The position numbers were made by a program, and so were the translations under genes. Under the pieces are notes generated by a model, which worked only from the letters and a program-made list of their open reading frames with translations, did not search any database and was not told the origin of the DNA. This document shows, in pieces, positions 18,001 through 26,600 of a DNA stretch of 64,000 bases (within the stretch, counting starts at the first letter, position 1; every line of letters begins with the position of its first letter). Source of the DNA: Myotis daubentonii. Lineage: Eukaryota; Chordata; Mammalia; Chiroptera; Vespertilionidae. Where the stretch lies: assembly GCF_963259705.1 (NCBI RefSeq), contig NC_081844.1:108004965-108068964 (forward strand), written 5' to 3'.

Positions 18001-19756
18001 CACACAGCCAGCAGCCAGCTGGGGCTCGACTGCAAACCCTCTGCCTTCCCTACCGCACCACAGAAAACAAGAGCGCGGTGACGAGAAACGGTTAAAACAC
18101 GCTGCCCGGCGCCACCGCCCCGCTCCGAGCGCTCTGCAGGATTTAAGCAGCAGCTCGACTGCCAGCCCAGAAACTGCTGACAACCCTGCTACCTCACAAA
18201 GCGCTGCCAGCTGATCCTGCCCTTCATCTGCGGGCCTGACCGGCGGAGGCCCCGCTGTGACACAGGCACCCGCCCCGCAGCCCTGCCAGCAGGGAGCAAA
18301 GTTCACTGAGCGTTTGTTTCAGGCAGAACTAATGTCCACATCCTGCCTTCACGTGACATTTTCCTGTTGCTAAAATTACACAATCACTCTCCAAAACATC
18401 AGCCTGTGTGGCACCAAGTCCAAAACGAGCAAAGACACGCCATTTAAACAGCAAGGGAACCAACTATCTACCATTATTATTATTGCTATTAACATCAATA
18501 ATAATTACTAATAAATTCCTAAAAACAGAAGGAGGATTAGTGGTTGCCAAGGGCTGGTGGGGGTTAGAGAGTGGGGGAGGAATGGGTATGAGGTTTTCTT
18601 TTTGGAGTGATGAAGATGTTCTGAAATTAGATAGTGGCCACAGTTACACAAAACACTAAATTATTCATTTTAAATGGGTGAATTTGATGGTATGTAAATT
18701 ACCTCAATAAAAATAAGCCAATAATAATTACCAAATGCCCTTCCTTAACAGGCACTTACATCCCTCATCTTACCTTATTCTCACCAAACAGATACCCTTC
18801 CCATTTTCCAGCTCAGGAAACTGAGGCATAGATCTTGGTGACACCCAGCTAGCAAGTGTGGGTGGGGCTAGAACACAGACCTAAGCCAGTGCTCACTCTA
18901 CATGCAACACTCCATGCGCCCCACACTTCAAAGCATTCACATGACAAGTGCAGCATGATGGTCTGGGATGGTCACAGCAGAATTTATGCTAATCACGAGA
19001 GCAATGAAAGACAAACGGAAACGCAAGTTGATGAAGTCAAAACTAGAGAGGATCGATACCGGGATACATGGGAAGATCCCTATTACTCCTCTGAATTTGG
19101 GAGCGATTTCAAAAACATCTTAAGACTTCTCCCAACAGCCATCTCCATAGCTTTCCTAAATAATGATAAAGTCAGCTAATACTTACTAAGAAACATCCTA
19201 TAGATTTCCTGGGCATTAAATGCATATCCATCACTAACTTTGACACATTTTCACATATTTTATGTTTAATCTTTACCGAAGCCCTAAGAGATAGGCACTA
19301 TCATCTATACTTCGCTGATGACTCAAATTGAGTGATGCAAATTTTGATCACAAAATCACTGCCCCTCCCACTAAAATAGTCCAAGGTGGGACTAATGACT
19401 TCAGTAACCCAGAAATGATTGCTGTACAGAGACCCACGACTCATGAAATGACTGCTGTTTTTTCAGTTAGATTTTGGGTTCATTATCTTATTAACTACCC
19501 AGCCAGGTAGTTAATTAGTTAATAAGATAATGTCATTATCTACCAGGCTGGGTAGTTAATAAGATAATATTTAAGTGATGCCAATCTATTAAATCTAAAT
19601 ACTTTACTGGCAACCAAGAGTAACCATCAATATGTGGTTCAGAAAAAGTGGTTTCTGGCTAGCACCGTTGAGGACCAAACATGATTTCACCAAGAAGAAC
19701 TGACTTTACCAAAAAGAATTAAGTTTACCAGGCACTTCTGATGGTCTCGAAGCCAT
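9025..19756 (-). CDS. KIAA1191: KIAA1191 / p33MONOX, seven coding exons, 303 aa
   Basis: On the minus strand the coding exons are, in order: 19729-19756 (start ATG), 17396-17574, 13856-13982, 11774-11898, 9614-9720, 9336-9472 and 9025-9233 (stop TAG 9025-9027). All junctions are GT-AG and all split codons (Ala, Lys, Arg, Gly) are restored. The assembled protein is 303 residues by my count, against about 305 in human. Recognisable blocks are MASRPSEVP, KMSLPIGMSRRAFSYDD, PMTPPPSDMGSLPWKPVIPE, GYTPHKGLTTEETKYLR, NSADKWSLFGPRSLQ and the C-terminus NLKPRDLNVLTPTGF. The family is described as a brain-expressed flavin-monooxygenase-like protein, but the catalytic claim rests on limited work and I see no textbook FAD-binding fold in it. 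It looks largely unstructured and Pro/Ser-rich. The intron between 13856 and 17396 carries a HeliBat Helitron. Confidence 0.93.
9721..11773. other. KIAA1191 intron with hAT and MER5A-like repeats
   Basis: It contains the young hAT at 10864-11080 and, just before it, a MER5A-like fragment (about 10605-10690, cagtggttttatacccagcg and catctgggatgctcattag). A short CT then CA simple repeat lies at about 11498-11528. No exon is seen. Confidence 0.5.
10864..11080. mobile_element. Young non-autonomous hAT element, copy A, perfect 8-bp TSD
   Basis: The termini are CAGGGGTGGGCAAACTT and AAACTACGGGC-type on the opposite strand (right end TTTGCCCACGGCTG), an imperfect inverted pair. GGTTAAGT flanks both sides exactly (10856-10863, 11081-11088), the 8-bp duplication expected of hAT transposition. 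The interior is almost identical to the copy at 58332-58545, differing mainly in a T-run where the other copy reads ttatttcaat. At 217 bp it has no transposase and would be moved in trans. It lies in a KIAA1191 intron. Confidence 0.93.
14327..14497 (-). mobile_element. MER5A-type hAT remnant
   Basis: The phrases agcatcaggatgccctgcatggcttgttaa, ggggccccaccccacagtag and tgatactgatgctgctggtcc match MER5A as I know it. The ends are degraded. A Ves SINE inserted just downstream. Strand is nominal. Confidence 0.7.
14524..14752 (+). mobile_element. Ves SINE
   Basis: The head GGCCCGTGTGGCTTAGTGG is followed by the 'aaccaggaggtcatgggttcgatt' variant of the tRNA part, the Ves middle and tail. It lies in KIAA1191 intron 13983-17395, right after the MER5A remnant. 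Confidence 0.9.
15500..15665 (+). repeat. MIR-type SINE remnant
   Basis: Phrases such as tctcaagcggagacactcagg, tgtgcccaaggtcattgcta and actcatacccaggtctg fit MIR. It abuts the left edge of the Helitron at 15673. Confidence 0.6.
15673..16351 (-). mobile_element. HeliBat-type non-autonomous Helitron, about 679 bp
   Basis: On the minus strand it starts TCCTATATAATAAAAGAAAA next to a host A and ends near a degenerate CTAG-type terminus (CTCG) next to a host T. This is the A|TC...CTRR|T arrangement of Helitrons. Just inside the 3' end is a palindrome (gtgcacaaattcgtaca on the plus strand, 15684-15700), the expected terminal hairpin. The subterminal GGTCAGTGCGC-like and 'gccccctggtggtcagcgcac' sequence (about 16260-16282) is typical of HeliBat. 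The middle is GC-rich and holds several copies of 'ggcagcgggtgcaag' plus an inverted copy. There is no helicase ORF. HeliBat is restricted to vespertilionid bats as far as I know. Confidence 0.85.
16352..17395. other. KIAA1191 intron, right of the Helitron
   Basis: I see no exon. The composition (gcaggaggaagagcatgaca, gacaggagcgggtcatgcag) suggests old degraded LINE/DNA repeats that I cannot name with confidence. Confidence 0.35.
17860..18060 (-). repeat. MIR-type SINE remnants
   Basis: Phrases gagcaaggtcacacactt and cccatttcacagaggaggaaa followed by tcacacagccagcagcc point to one or two MIR copies. It lies in KIAA1191 intron 17575-19728. Strand is nominal. Confidence 0.5.
18510..18716 (+). 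mobile_element. L1 3'-end fragment (old L1M type)
   Basis: The series aggattagtggttgccaagg, gatgaagatgttctgaaatt, agatagtggccacagttaca, gggtgaatttgatggtatgt and ctcaataaaaa is the conserved 3' end of old mammalian L1M elements. It is 5'-truncated and carries no usable ORF. Confidence 0.8.
18740..18910 (-). repeat. MIR-type SINE remnant
   Basis: cattttccagctcaggaaactgagg followed by acacccagctagcaagtg is typical MIR sequence. Strand is nominal. Confidence 0.6.
19482..19568. repeat. Perfect 23-bp inverted repeat with 41-bp loop
   Basis: The arm at 19482-19504 (ATTATCTTATTAACTACCCA then GCC) is the exact reverse complement of 19546-19568. The loop holds a further partial copy (ggtagttaattagttaataagataat). 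The locus could fold into a long hairpin. It lies in a KIAA1191 intron, about 160 bp on the 3' side of the first coding exon in transcript sense. No terminal motifs of a known transposon are seen. Confidence 0.9.
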
Positions 19757-21100
19757 TGAAAGACCGGATCCGGGTACTTTTTCTATATAGATTTCAGAGC
19801 TGAGTCCCTGCCACCTAATGAGAATAACAAAAAGCATTTTCTTACAGTGAACACCAAAGAATAGCTCCAGCGCTGTTCTTTTGACAGGCACACAAAGCGT
19901 GTTACGGCTTGTTTACAACGCTGAAACAACACACATAAATGAGCCAATGGGTGAGCAACATGCCAAGGCAAGAAAAAAAAGATAATGGCAACGATCTCAC
20001 CACACCTGTGGCTGATCTTAACACCTATGATAGGACAGAAACACTACACCTGGTGAAAAGGTCACCTTACCCGAGCGAAATGATGTTTACGCGGCCAGAG
20101 AGAGATTAGTGAGGAGCATGGTCCAGACTCCAGCTGCTGCACGTGAGCTAAGTTCTCGGGAAGAGTCCATCCATTCCAGAGGTTCTAAGAACAACAAGCA
20201 AAGAGCATCGGGCCGGCCGGTCAGCACCTGCCAAACAGCCTCCTATACATCCAGGGGCTGCCCGCCCGGCAGAAGGGTTAGAAGTCTGGTTTGGTTTGGT
20301 TGTCAGTTAAGTTACGGCTCAGGGTTCCGCCGATAACTTGACCCCACGGCGAGGGGCTAGGTAGCACAGAGGGTAAATTCATCCTTTGTTGCTAACGCCG
20401 ACTAATACTTATATGGGTTCTTATACAACACTTATCTTGTGTTTGAACCCTTGCAGAATCCCGCCAAGCGGGCATTGTTTATCCCCAACGTAAAGAAGAA
20501 GAAAACTGAAAACCAGGAGGCAAGTGATTTGTCCTGGGTCACCGATAAGCGGCCACCTGCAAGGCAGGCAGCGGCACCCCGTTCGCCGGGGAGTTCAAGC
20601 AAAGCCCCGAGAAAGCAGAGTTATTTGCTTTTCAACTCGCTACACGGCCCCTCTATCCCGACGCAGCTCAGAGGCAAACGACGTACGTTCTTCATTCAAG
20701 GGCACCGCAGGCACCAAAGTGCGGCCACCCCCCGGGTCCGGGCCCCTTCCGAGCAGACACGCCCCTGCCACCTCCGCCCCGTCCCCGACACCGGGCGCAC
20801 GACCACGTCTCCGGGATCTGCAGGGCCGGGTCCGACGCAGCCCCTCTCCCACCCAGCGAGCAGGGAGAGACCACGGAGGGTGGGCCGGGGCCTGGCAGCC
20901 GGCGGCAGGGCAGTGGGAGCTTCAGAGGTGAGGGCGGGGCGGGGGGAGCTCCCGGGCACGTCCGGTCGGAGGAAGCAGAGGCGAGGCCCCGCGCGGAACA
21001 GCGTCAGAGGGAAGGCCCGCTCGGGACCCCAGAGCCTGGGGGAGGGGGAGGGGAGCGCTCCCCGCTGGCCGCGCGGAGGGTGGAGCCCCCGGGAGGGCCC
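19757..21100 (-). other. KIAA1191 5' UTR / first intron and CpG-island shore
   Basis: The exon holding the KIAA1191 start codon probably begins near 19782, after a ctatatag acceptor on the minus strand (uncertain). The rest is intron plus upstream non-coding exon(s) whose borders I cannot fix. GC content rises sharply from about 20540. Confidence 0.45.
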
Positions 21101-21420
21101 GGCCCGGCCCACCTCCATACCTGCTTGGCCGCCGCGGAGCTGCCTACAGCCCGTGCTCCGGTACTAAACCGGCTCCGAGGACCCGCGTCTCTCTAGAGGT
21201 GGTGCCGCAGTCGGGATCCAAGCCATGGCGTGAGCGTTGTGGTGTCAATCGCGACTCAAAAGCCTCGGGAACCGACCAGGGAGCCTAAAATGCCGGCTGG
21301 ACCGCCGCCTTCGTGATAAAGCCTCCCGAGCCGCTCAAGTCACGCGAGACTTGGTCCGGAAGACGCTCGGGGCATGCTGGGAGTTGTAGTCCACGATCGG
21401 AAAGGCCCCCCAAGATCCCG
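20540..21420 (-). promoter_or_regulatory. KIAA1191 CpG-island promoter with a ZNF143-type site
   Basis: The stretch is GC- and CpG-rich, as expected of a housekeeping promoter. At 21372-21390 it reads GCATGCTGGGAGTTGTAGT, the reverse complement of ACTACAACTCCCAGCATGC, the classic ZNF143/Staf site found close to many mammalian transcription starts. The minus-strand start is probably a little below this, around 21.1-21.35 kb. Site identity is from known motif shape; use in this species is inferred. Confidence 0.7.
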
Positions 21421-21782
21421 CTGTTCTTCTAAGTCTTAGATTCGAATCTAAGAGAAGCAATGAGCAGGGACCCTCTTCCATCAAGAACTGGGTTAGTCAG
21501 GGTTCATACTGGTAGCAAAACCAAAAAAGGGGGCAAACCCCATCCGCCTCCCCTAGACAAGGTGGTCCGAATGTCATTTCCCTGTTAAAACACTAACGAA
21601 AGTGACGCCTGAAGAGGTGCCCTCTCAAAGGTCACAACTTGAAGGAAGAAAGTTGTTTTCTCTGTAGGGCTTACAGACATGATAAAGCGACATGTTCCTA
21701 CCCCACGTTCCAAGCTTGCCATCAAGCCTCATCTCGGAGGGCTGTGGTTGGCTGGGGAGTGTCATACTTAGATTTCAGCATT

Positions 21783-21940
21783 CATATTCAGGTATGCATA
21801 ACCAGTGATCACAGACAATAGTGCGGGGAAGGCCTGGGGTGGGGCAGGGGCTGGGAGGAGAAGAGCATAAGGGTGGTGGAATGGGGGACATCTGTAATAC
21901 TGTCAACAATAAAGTAAAATTAAATAAAATAAAAATAAAA
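21783..21940 (+). mobile_element. 5'-truncated L1 3' end with 13-bp TSD
   Basis: The sequence ends gacatctgtaatactgtcaacaataaag and an A-rich tail, as bat L1 3' ends do. AGATTTCAGCATT is present at both sides (21770-21782, 21941-21953). Only about 158 bp was inserted. Confidence 0.75.
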
Positions 21941-22611
21941 AGATTTCAGCATTTGACACTTGCCAGGTCTACTGGCAGGACTGAGAGGCTTTCTCCAGAC
22001 AACTTTAAACTTGAGTGTCATCACCAGCCCACCTCACCTGACTGCATCACACATTAAAGTCGTTCCTAAGTTTTAGAAGTAGCTTGTGAATAGCAACAAT
22101 TACATTGCAATGTGGTGTGTGTGTGTTCAAAGTGTTACTTCGGAACTTTTAAAATAGTATATGCCATCCTTTTAACCCTCCGCGGGAGCAAAGCTCACAC
22201 CTTGCCCTCCTCCATCAGCAGAACAGAGTGCACATCACGCCCCAGTCAGAAGCGAGGAAACAGCACTGTGCAGCCTTCTGTGAACCAGAAGGCAGGATCA
22301 CCTTGTTTCATTCTTATCCTCAAATAAAAGACAACTGAAGCCTTTCCTGGAAGTTACTGACTCTGACTTAACTTTATCTCTGACTTTTGCAGTACTGACG
22401 TCTGAAACTATGGCATGATCGAGGCAGGTAGTAGCCATGTGCGAAAATTGCTGTTTTCCACAAAGAAATAGACGAACTATAAACTTTTAACCATCACACA
22501 ATCTTATGGGACTCTCCCCTTTAAATGGGTATTGTATTTTTTTTTTTTAATTGGGGACCTTACTCATCTAAAGCCTGGACTCCCTTCAAAGCTTTCCATG
22601 CAAGTAAACTA

Positions 22612-22614
22612 GTT

Positions 22615-22653
<39 letters not shown>

Positions 22654-22848
22654 TTGATTGATTGATTTCAGAGAGGAAGGGAGGGGGAGAGAGAAATACC
22701 AATGATGACAGAGAATCATTTATTGGCTGCCTCCTGCACGCCCTCTACTGAGGATCGAGCCTGCAGCCTAAGGTGCCTCCACTGGGAATCAAACCCGACC
22801 TCCTTGTTCATAGGTCGACGCTCAACCACTGAGCCACTCCAGCTGGGC
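22612..22848 (-). mobile_element. Ves SINE with expanded (TTTA)n tail
   Basis: In reverse complement it shows the 'aaccaaggaggt'-type tRNA head (ggctcagtggttgagcgtcg), middle and tail. The tail has turned into a TTTA/TTGA microsatellite on the plus strand (22616-22670). Confidence 0.88.
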
Positions 22849-23768
22849 TAAATGAGTTCAATAAGCGTCTTGGTTGCGTAGTTAAGGAGGATTCAGTCTG
22901 TCATGACTGAATCCACAAACCCAAGAAGGGTACCTTCTGAGCTGCCTAAAGTCAGGACATCGTCCTCAGCTCCTGCAGGGCTCTCTGGTGGCACTAGCAG
23001 TCCCGCCCTCCCCTCTTCTGTGCTTTTCTCCTGACTCTGGTTTTTGTCCCTAACCAAGCTGCTTCCAGTTCTGTGCACGGCCACCTTCCTTCCCCAAGGG
23101 CAGCAGCATCTTTGGGAAGTTCGATACGGTCTGGCTGCATGGTTCTCTTCCGGGGCCACACACTGGTCAGGGAGCCCTGCGTGTGGCTGACCAGGGAATA
23201 TGGTTGCCTTTTTTATGTATAGTTACAACATACACTTATGAGGAAACTAATTTTCTAAATCAGTTTTGACCCTGAATTGTCTTTTTGTACTTCCTTGGGC
23301 ATTTCATACTTTAGTAAACATGGAGCCTCGAAAACTAGAATTGACCAGGATCTCTCTTGCCTTCCACTTCATGGGGGAGGGGTCACCTGCCTCCCTGGAG
23401 ACCTCTCCCCTCTCGGGCCAGGCCAAGCCTTCAGAAAGGCCTGTTCCCTAGACAGAGCTGCCAGACCCCTCGGCAGACAGGAACTGGGTTACTAGGAGGG
23501 TAGCAAGAGGGGGCATTTGCATTTCTCGAGACTGGGAGCTCTACCTGGAAGCCTGCCCCCTTTGTCATCATAGATGAGGCATCCACCTAGCAGTGCTCAG
23601 GGATTGTCCGTCTCCATTGCCCAATTGGCAGCTGAAGAAACTAATACTTTCAGGGGGACTTTGGCAAAGGTATCTCAGCCAGGAAGCCAGAGTTGAAATT
23701 CAAGCCCGAGACTGAGTAATCTACCCGAGAGTTTGGCTGCTGGCTGTCCTTGGCCTCAGCGCCTCCAC

Positions 23769-23885
23769 TTTTTTTTTTTTTTTTTAGAAATATCAGTGAG
23801 AGAAACATCACTCATGGGCTGCCTTCCTGGCAACTACTTGGTGTACTGGACAAAGCTCAACCAACTGAGCCACACCAGCCAGGGC
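23769..23885 (-). mobile_element. Internally shortened Ves SINE
   Basis: The poly-T, agaaatatcagtgagagaaacatc and ctcaaccaactgagccacaccagccagggc are Ves parts, but the middle is missing, leaving about 117 bp. Flanks cctccactttt / ccttccactttt look like the duplication. Confidence 0.75.
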
Positions 23886-24054
23886 AGCCCTTCCACTTTT
23901 TAAAATCCCTGGGACAACAGGTACATTTCCAAAGGAAGAAAAAACTGGAAGCCACGTCTCCCTCTAGTGGTGAGGGGGGAGAAAGATTTCATTGTAGAGA
24001 TTAAGGATGCTGGGCTAGAGACTCAATTGTCAGACTGTCCTTGCAAACCAACTT

Positions 24055-24220
24055 GCCCTGGCCAGATAGGTCAGTTGGTTAGAGCCGGCACCGGATACGC
24101 AGTTTTGGGTTTGACCCCCTGACCGGGCAAATAGAAGAACCAACCGATGAATGCATAAATAAGTGGAACAACAAATCTTCCTCACGTCCTCTCTCTCTCT
24201 AAAACCAATAAAATTAAAAA
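24055..24220 (+). mobile_element. Ves-related SINE, divergent subfamily
   Basis: The head is GCCCTGGCCAGATAGGTCAG, then an older body with accaaccgatgaatgcataaa and aagtggaacaacaaatc. This body differs from the other copies here and is shared with older bat tRNA SINEs. A second Ves begins four bases after its tail. Confidence 0.8.
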
Positions 24221-24223
24221 TTT

Positions 24224-24453
24224 GCCTGGCCAGTGTGTGGCTCAGTTGGTTGATGTCGTCCCATGCACCAAAAGATTGCCGGTTTGGTTCCTGGTCAGGG
24301 CATATGCCCAGGTTGTGGGTTTGTCCCCCTAGTGGGGTGCATATGGGAGGCAGCTGATAGATGCTTCTCTCTCACATTGACATTTCTCTCTCTCTCCCTT
24401 CCTTCCTCTCTAAAATCAATAAAATCATATCTTTAGAAAAGGTTAAAAAAAAT
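24224..24453 (+). mobile_element. Ves SINE inserted at the tail of the preceding SINE
   Basis: It starts GCCTGGCCAGTGTGTGGCTC, has the full middle and CT-rich part, and ends in AATAAAATC plus an A-rich tail. Insertion into the A-rich tail of the neighbour explains the tandem layout. Confidence 0.88.
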
Positions 24454-24654
24454 AAGAAACCAGCTCATCCAACCTAATATTACAGATGGTGCAACTAAGG
24501 TGCAGAGAGCAGAAGCAATCAGGCCAATGTCACACAGCTAGTCTGGAGCAGTTAGTTAGACAGAAATTGTGTTCCTGTGTCTTACTTTTTGCCAGGCACT
24601 ATGCTGGGTGCTTGGGGTACACTGGGACGGAGGACACAGTCCTGTGTTGGGCTT

Positions 24655-24745
24655 AGTTGTGTCCTACCAATATTCATATGCTGAAGTCCCAGCCCCCAGC
24701 ACCTCAGAATGTAAGTCTACAGGCTTTTTGGGGACCCACAAAAAA
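24655..24745 (+). mobile_element. MLT1/MST-type (ERVL-MaLR) LTR fragment
   Basis: gttgtgtcctaccaatattc, atatgctgaagtcccagccc and acctcagaatgtaagtct match the 5' part of a MaLR LTR. It is a solitary, degraded piece with no viral genes. Confidence 0.6.
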
Positions 24746-24885
24746 ATCTCTGAATACTGAAAGTAAAATAATTGGCTCTAATATTTTTTAAAATCTGCAT
24801 AATCAAAATTTAATTGAATGTCTGCACACAGATTATGTCGACTTCATTTATGACATTATATCATTTCCATAAAGATGGCATTTGA

Positions 24886-25095
24886 GCCCGGCCGGTGGTG
24901 GCTCAGTGGTTGAGCGTGGGCCTATGAACCAGGAGGTCACAGCTTGATTCCTGGTCAGGGCACAGGCCCGGGTTGCGGTCTCCATCCCCAGAGTGGGGAG
25001 TGCAGGAGGCAGCGGATCGATGATTCCCTATCATCATTAATGTTTCTATTTCTCTCTCCCTCTCTCTTTGAAATCAATAATATTTAAAAACAAAA
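24886..25095 (+). mobile_element. Ves SINE with a 15-bp TSD
   Basis: It starts GCCCGGCCGGTGGTGGCTC and ends in AATCAATAATATTTAAAAACAAAA. AAAGATGGCATTTGA flanks it exactly (24871-24885, 25096-25110). Confidence 0.92.
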
Positions 25096-25230
25096 AAAGA
25101 TGGCATTTGAAAACAATTTGGGTTAGTTTTCTCCCTTTGAAATAAATTCCCAGTGAGCACCTTAGTGCTCCTGAAAAAGCCAGTCAACCACAAATTAGAT
25201 GAGGTACTGTAGCCATTGCTCCCTGAGGTC

Positions 25231-25443
25231 TTTTTTTCTTTTATTTTTTTATTGATTTTAGAGAGGAAAGGAGAGAGAAACATCAATGGGGAGAGAATCA
25301 TTGATTGGCTGCCTCCTGCACGCCCCCTACTGGGGGAAGTCGAGCCTGCAACCTGGGCACTGCCCTTGGCCAGAATCGAACCTGGGACCTTTTAGTCCAC
25401 AGGCTGACGCTCTATCTATCCACTGAGCCAAACCGGCCAGGGT
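25231..25443 (-). mobile_element. Ves SINE next to the ARL10 CpG island, 12-bp TSD
   Basis: In reverse complement it is a full Ves with ggatagatagagcgtcagcc (a four-base duplication in the A-box region). CTCCCTGAGGTC flanks it (25219-25230, 25444-25455). It ends about 410 bp from the ARL10 start codon. Confidence 0.92.
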
Positions 25444-25499
25444 CTCCCTGAGGTCGTGAGGGAAGCTCAGGACGCAGGTCGCTGTACCGGGGTGAGACC

Positions 25500-26600
25500 T
25501 GGACCTCGGTTTTCCCTTCCGGGAGGCACCGTTTGCAGGGGTGACCGGGGCAGCCGGGAGCTAAGCCCTCGGCGCCAGGAAGAGCTGGGTGGAGGCCGAT
25601 GGCACCGTCCCCTTCCGCCCGGCACCGCCTCGCTCCATTCCGCACCGGCAGAGGGGGCGGCGGTCCCCGCGCTCGGCCCGCGCCCCCACCCCCGCCCCCG
25701 GTCGCGCGGCCTGTCGGGCCGGCGGAGGTGCATTGTGGGGCTTGTAGTGTGGCGCCGGGTGGGTGGGTGGGTGGGCGCGGCCGCGGCAGTCGCAGCGGGG
25801 CCATCTTCGGCGGCCGCTGGTTCGGCCTGCGCCCCGCGCCCCGCGCCCGGCCCGATGGCGCCGCGCCCCCTGAGCCCCTTGGTGCTGGCGCTGGGCGGCG
25901 CCGCGGCCGTGCTGGGCTCGGTGCTCTTCGTTCTCTGGAAGAGCTACTTCGGCCGCGGACGGGAGCGGCGCTGGGACCGCGGCGAGGGCTGGTGGGGCGC
26001 GGAGCCCGCCCGCCTCCCCGAGTGGGACGAGTGGGACGTGAGTGCGGGGCCGGGCATCTCCGCGCGAGCGACGGGAGCGCCTGGGTCCAGGGCTTGGGGC
26101 CGCCGCCGCCGGCTCCGGGCGGGCAGCCGGGCCGTCGTGACCTGTGGATCCGAGGGATGGGGGGGCTTTGGGGGGGCGGCTTCCCCGCGGGCGCTGTGGG
26201 GGCTCGGCGCCTGCGCAGTGCGCGAGGCCCGGGGCTGTCGGGAGGCCCTCGGCCGGCTCCGCGAGCCGGTGGCCCCTTGGACCCGGGAGGGGGCGTAAGG
26301 AATTCGCCGAGGCCGCTCAGGGAGACCTGCAGAACGGGGCTGGGGATTCGGGATTCCAAGGGGCACGCTCGTCCCGTGGCACCAGGCTGTGCTTGCCTGC
26401 CCTTGACGGGGGGAGGGCGGGATGCGCGCCGTGGTGCCTCCGGTCTGCCCCCGGGACGGGCCAGGCTGGAGGGCGAGACTGCAGCCCGACCTGTGCCCCG
26501 CAGCCCGAAGACGAGGAGGACGACGAGCCGGCGCTGGAGGAGCTGGAGCAGCGCGAGGTGCTGGTGCTGGGGCTGGATGGCTCCGGCAAGAGCACGTTCC
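25500..26600 (+). promoter_or_regulatory. ARL10 CpG-island promoter with a ZNF143-like site
   Basis: Very GC- and CpG-rich sequence surrounds exon 1. At 25730-25749 it reads GCATTGTGGGGCTTGTAGTG, close to the ZNF143 site (reverse of ACTACAA..CCCA.AATGC). It is about 105 bp upstream of the ATG, a usual position. A (gggt)n-like run follows at about 25758-25776. Confidence 0.65.

Larger units (their letters stand above)
21421..25230. other. Intergenic region, KIAA1191 to ARL10
   Basis: No coding exon is recognised. It holds a short L1 insertion (21783), a cluster of Ves SINEs (22612-25443) and an MLT1/MST-like LTR scrap near 24655-24745. The two genes are divergent, with promoters about 4.4 kb apart. 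Confidence 0.5.

Noticed and set aside
20439..21167. Open frame of 242 codons on the plus strand at the KIAA1191 promoter
   Set aside because: It is low-complexity, GC-driven and antisense to a promoter, with no recognisable domain.
22616..22670. CRISPR-like or regulatory repeat array
   Set aside because: It is a TTTA/TTGA microsatellite grown from a Ves tail. There are no spacers, and this is a mammalian genome.
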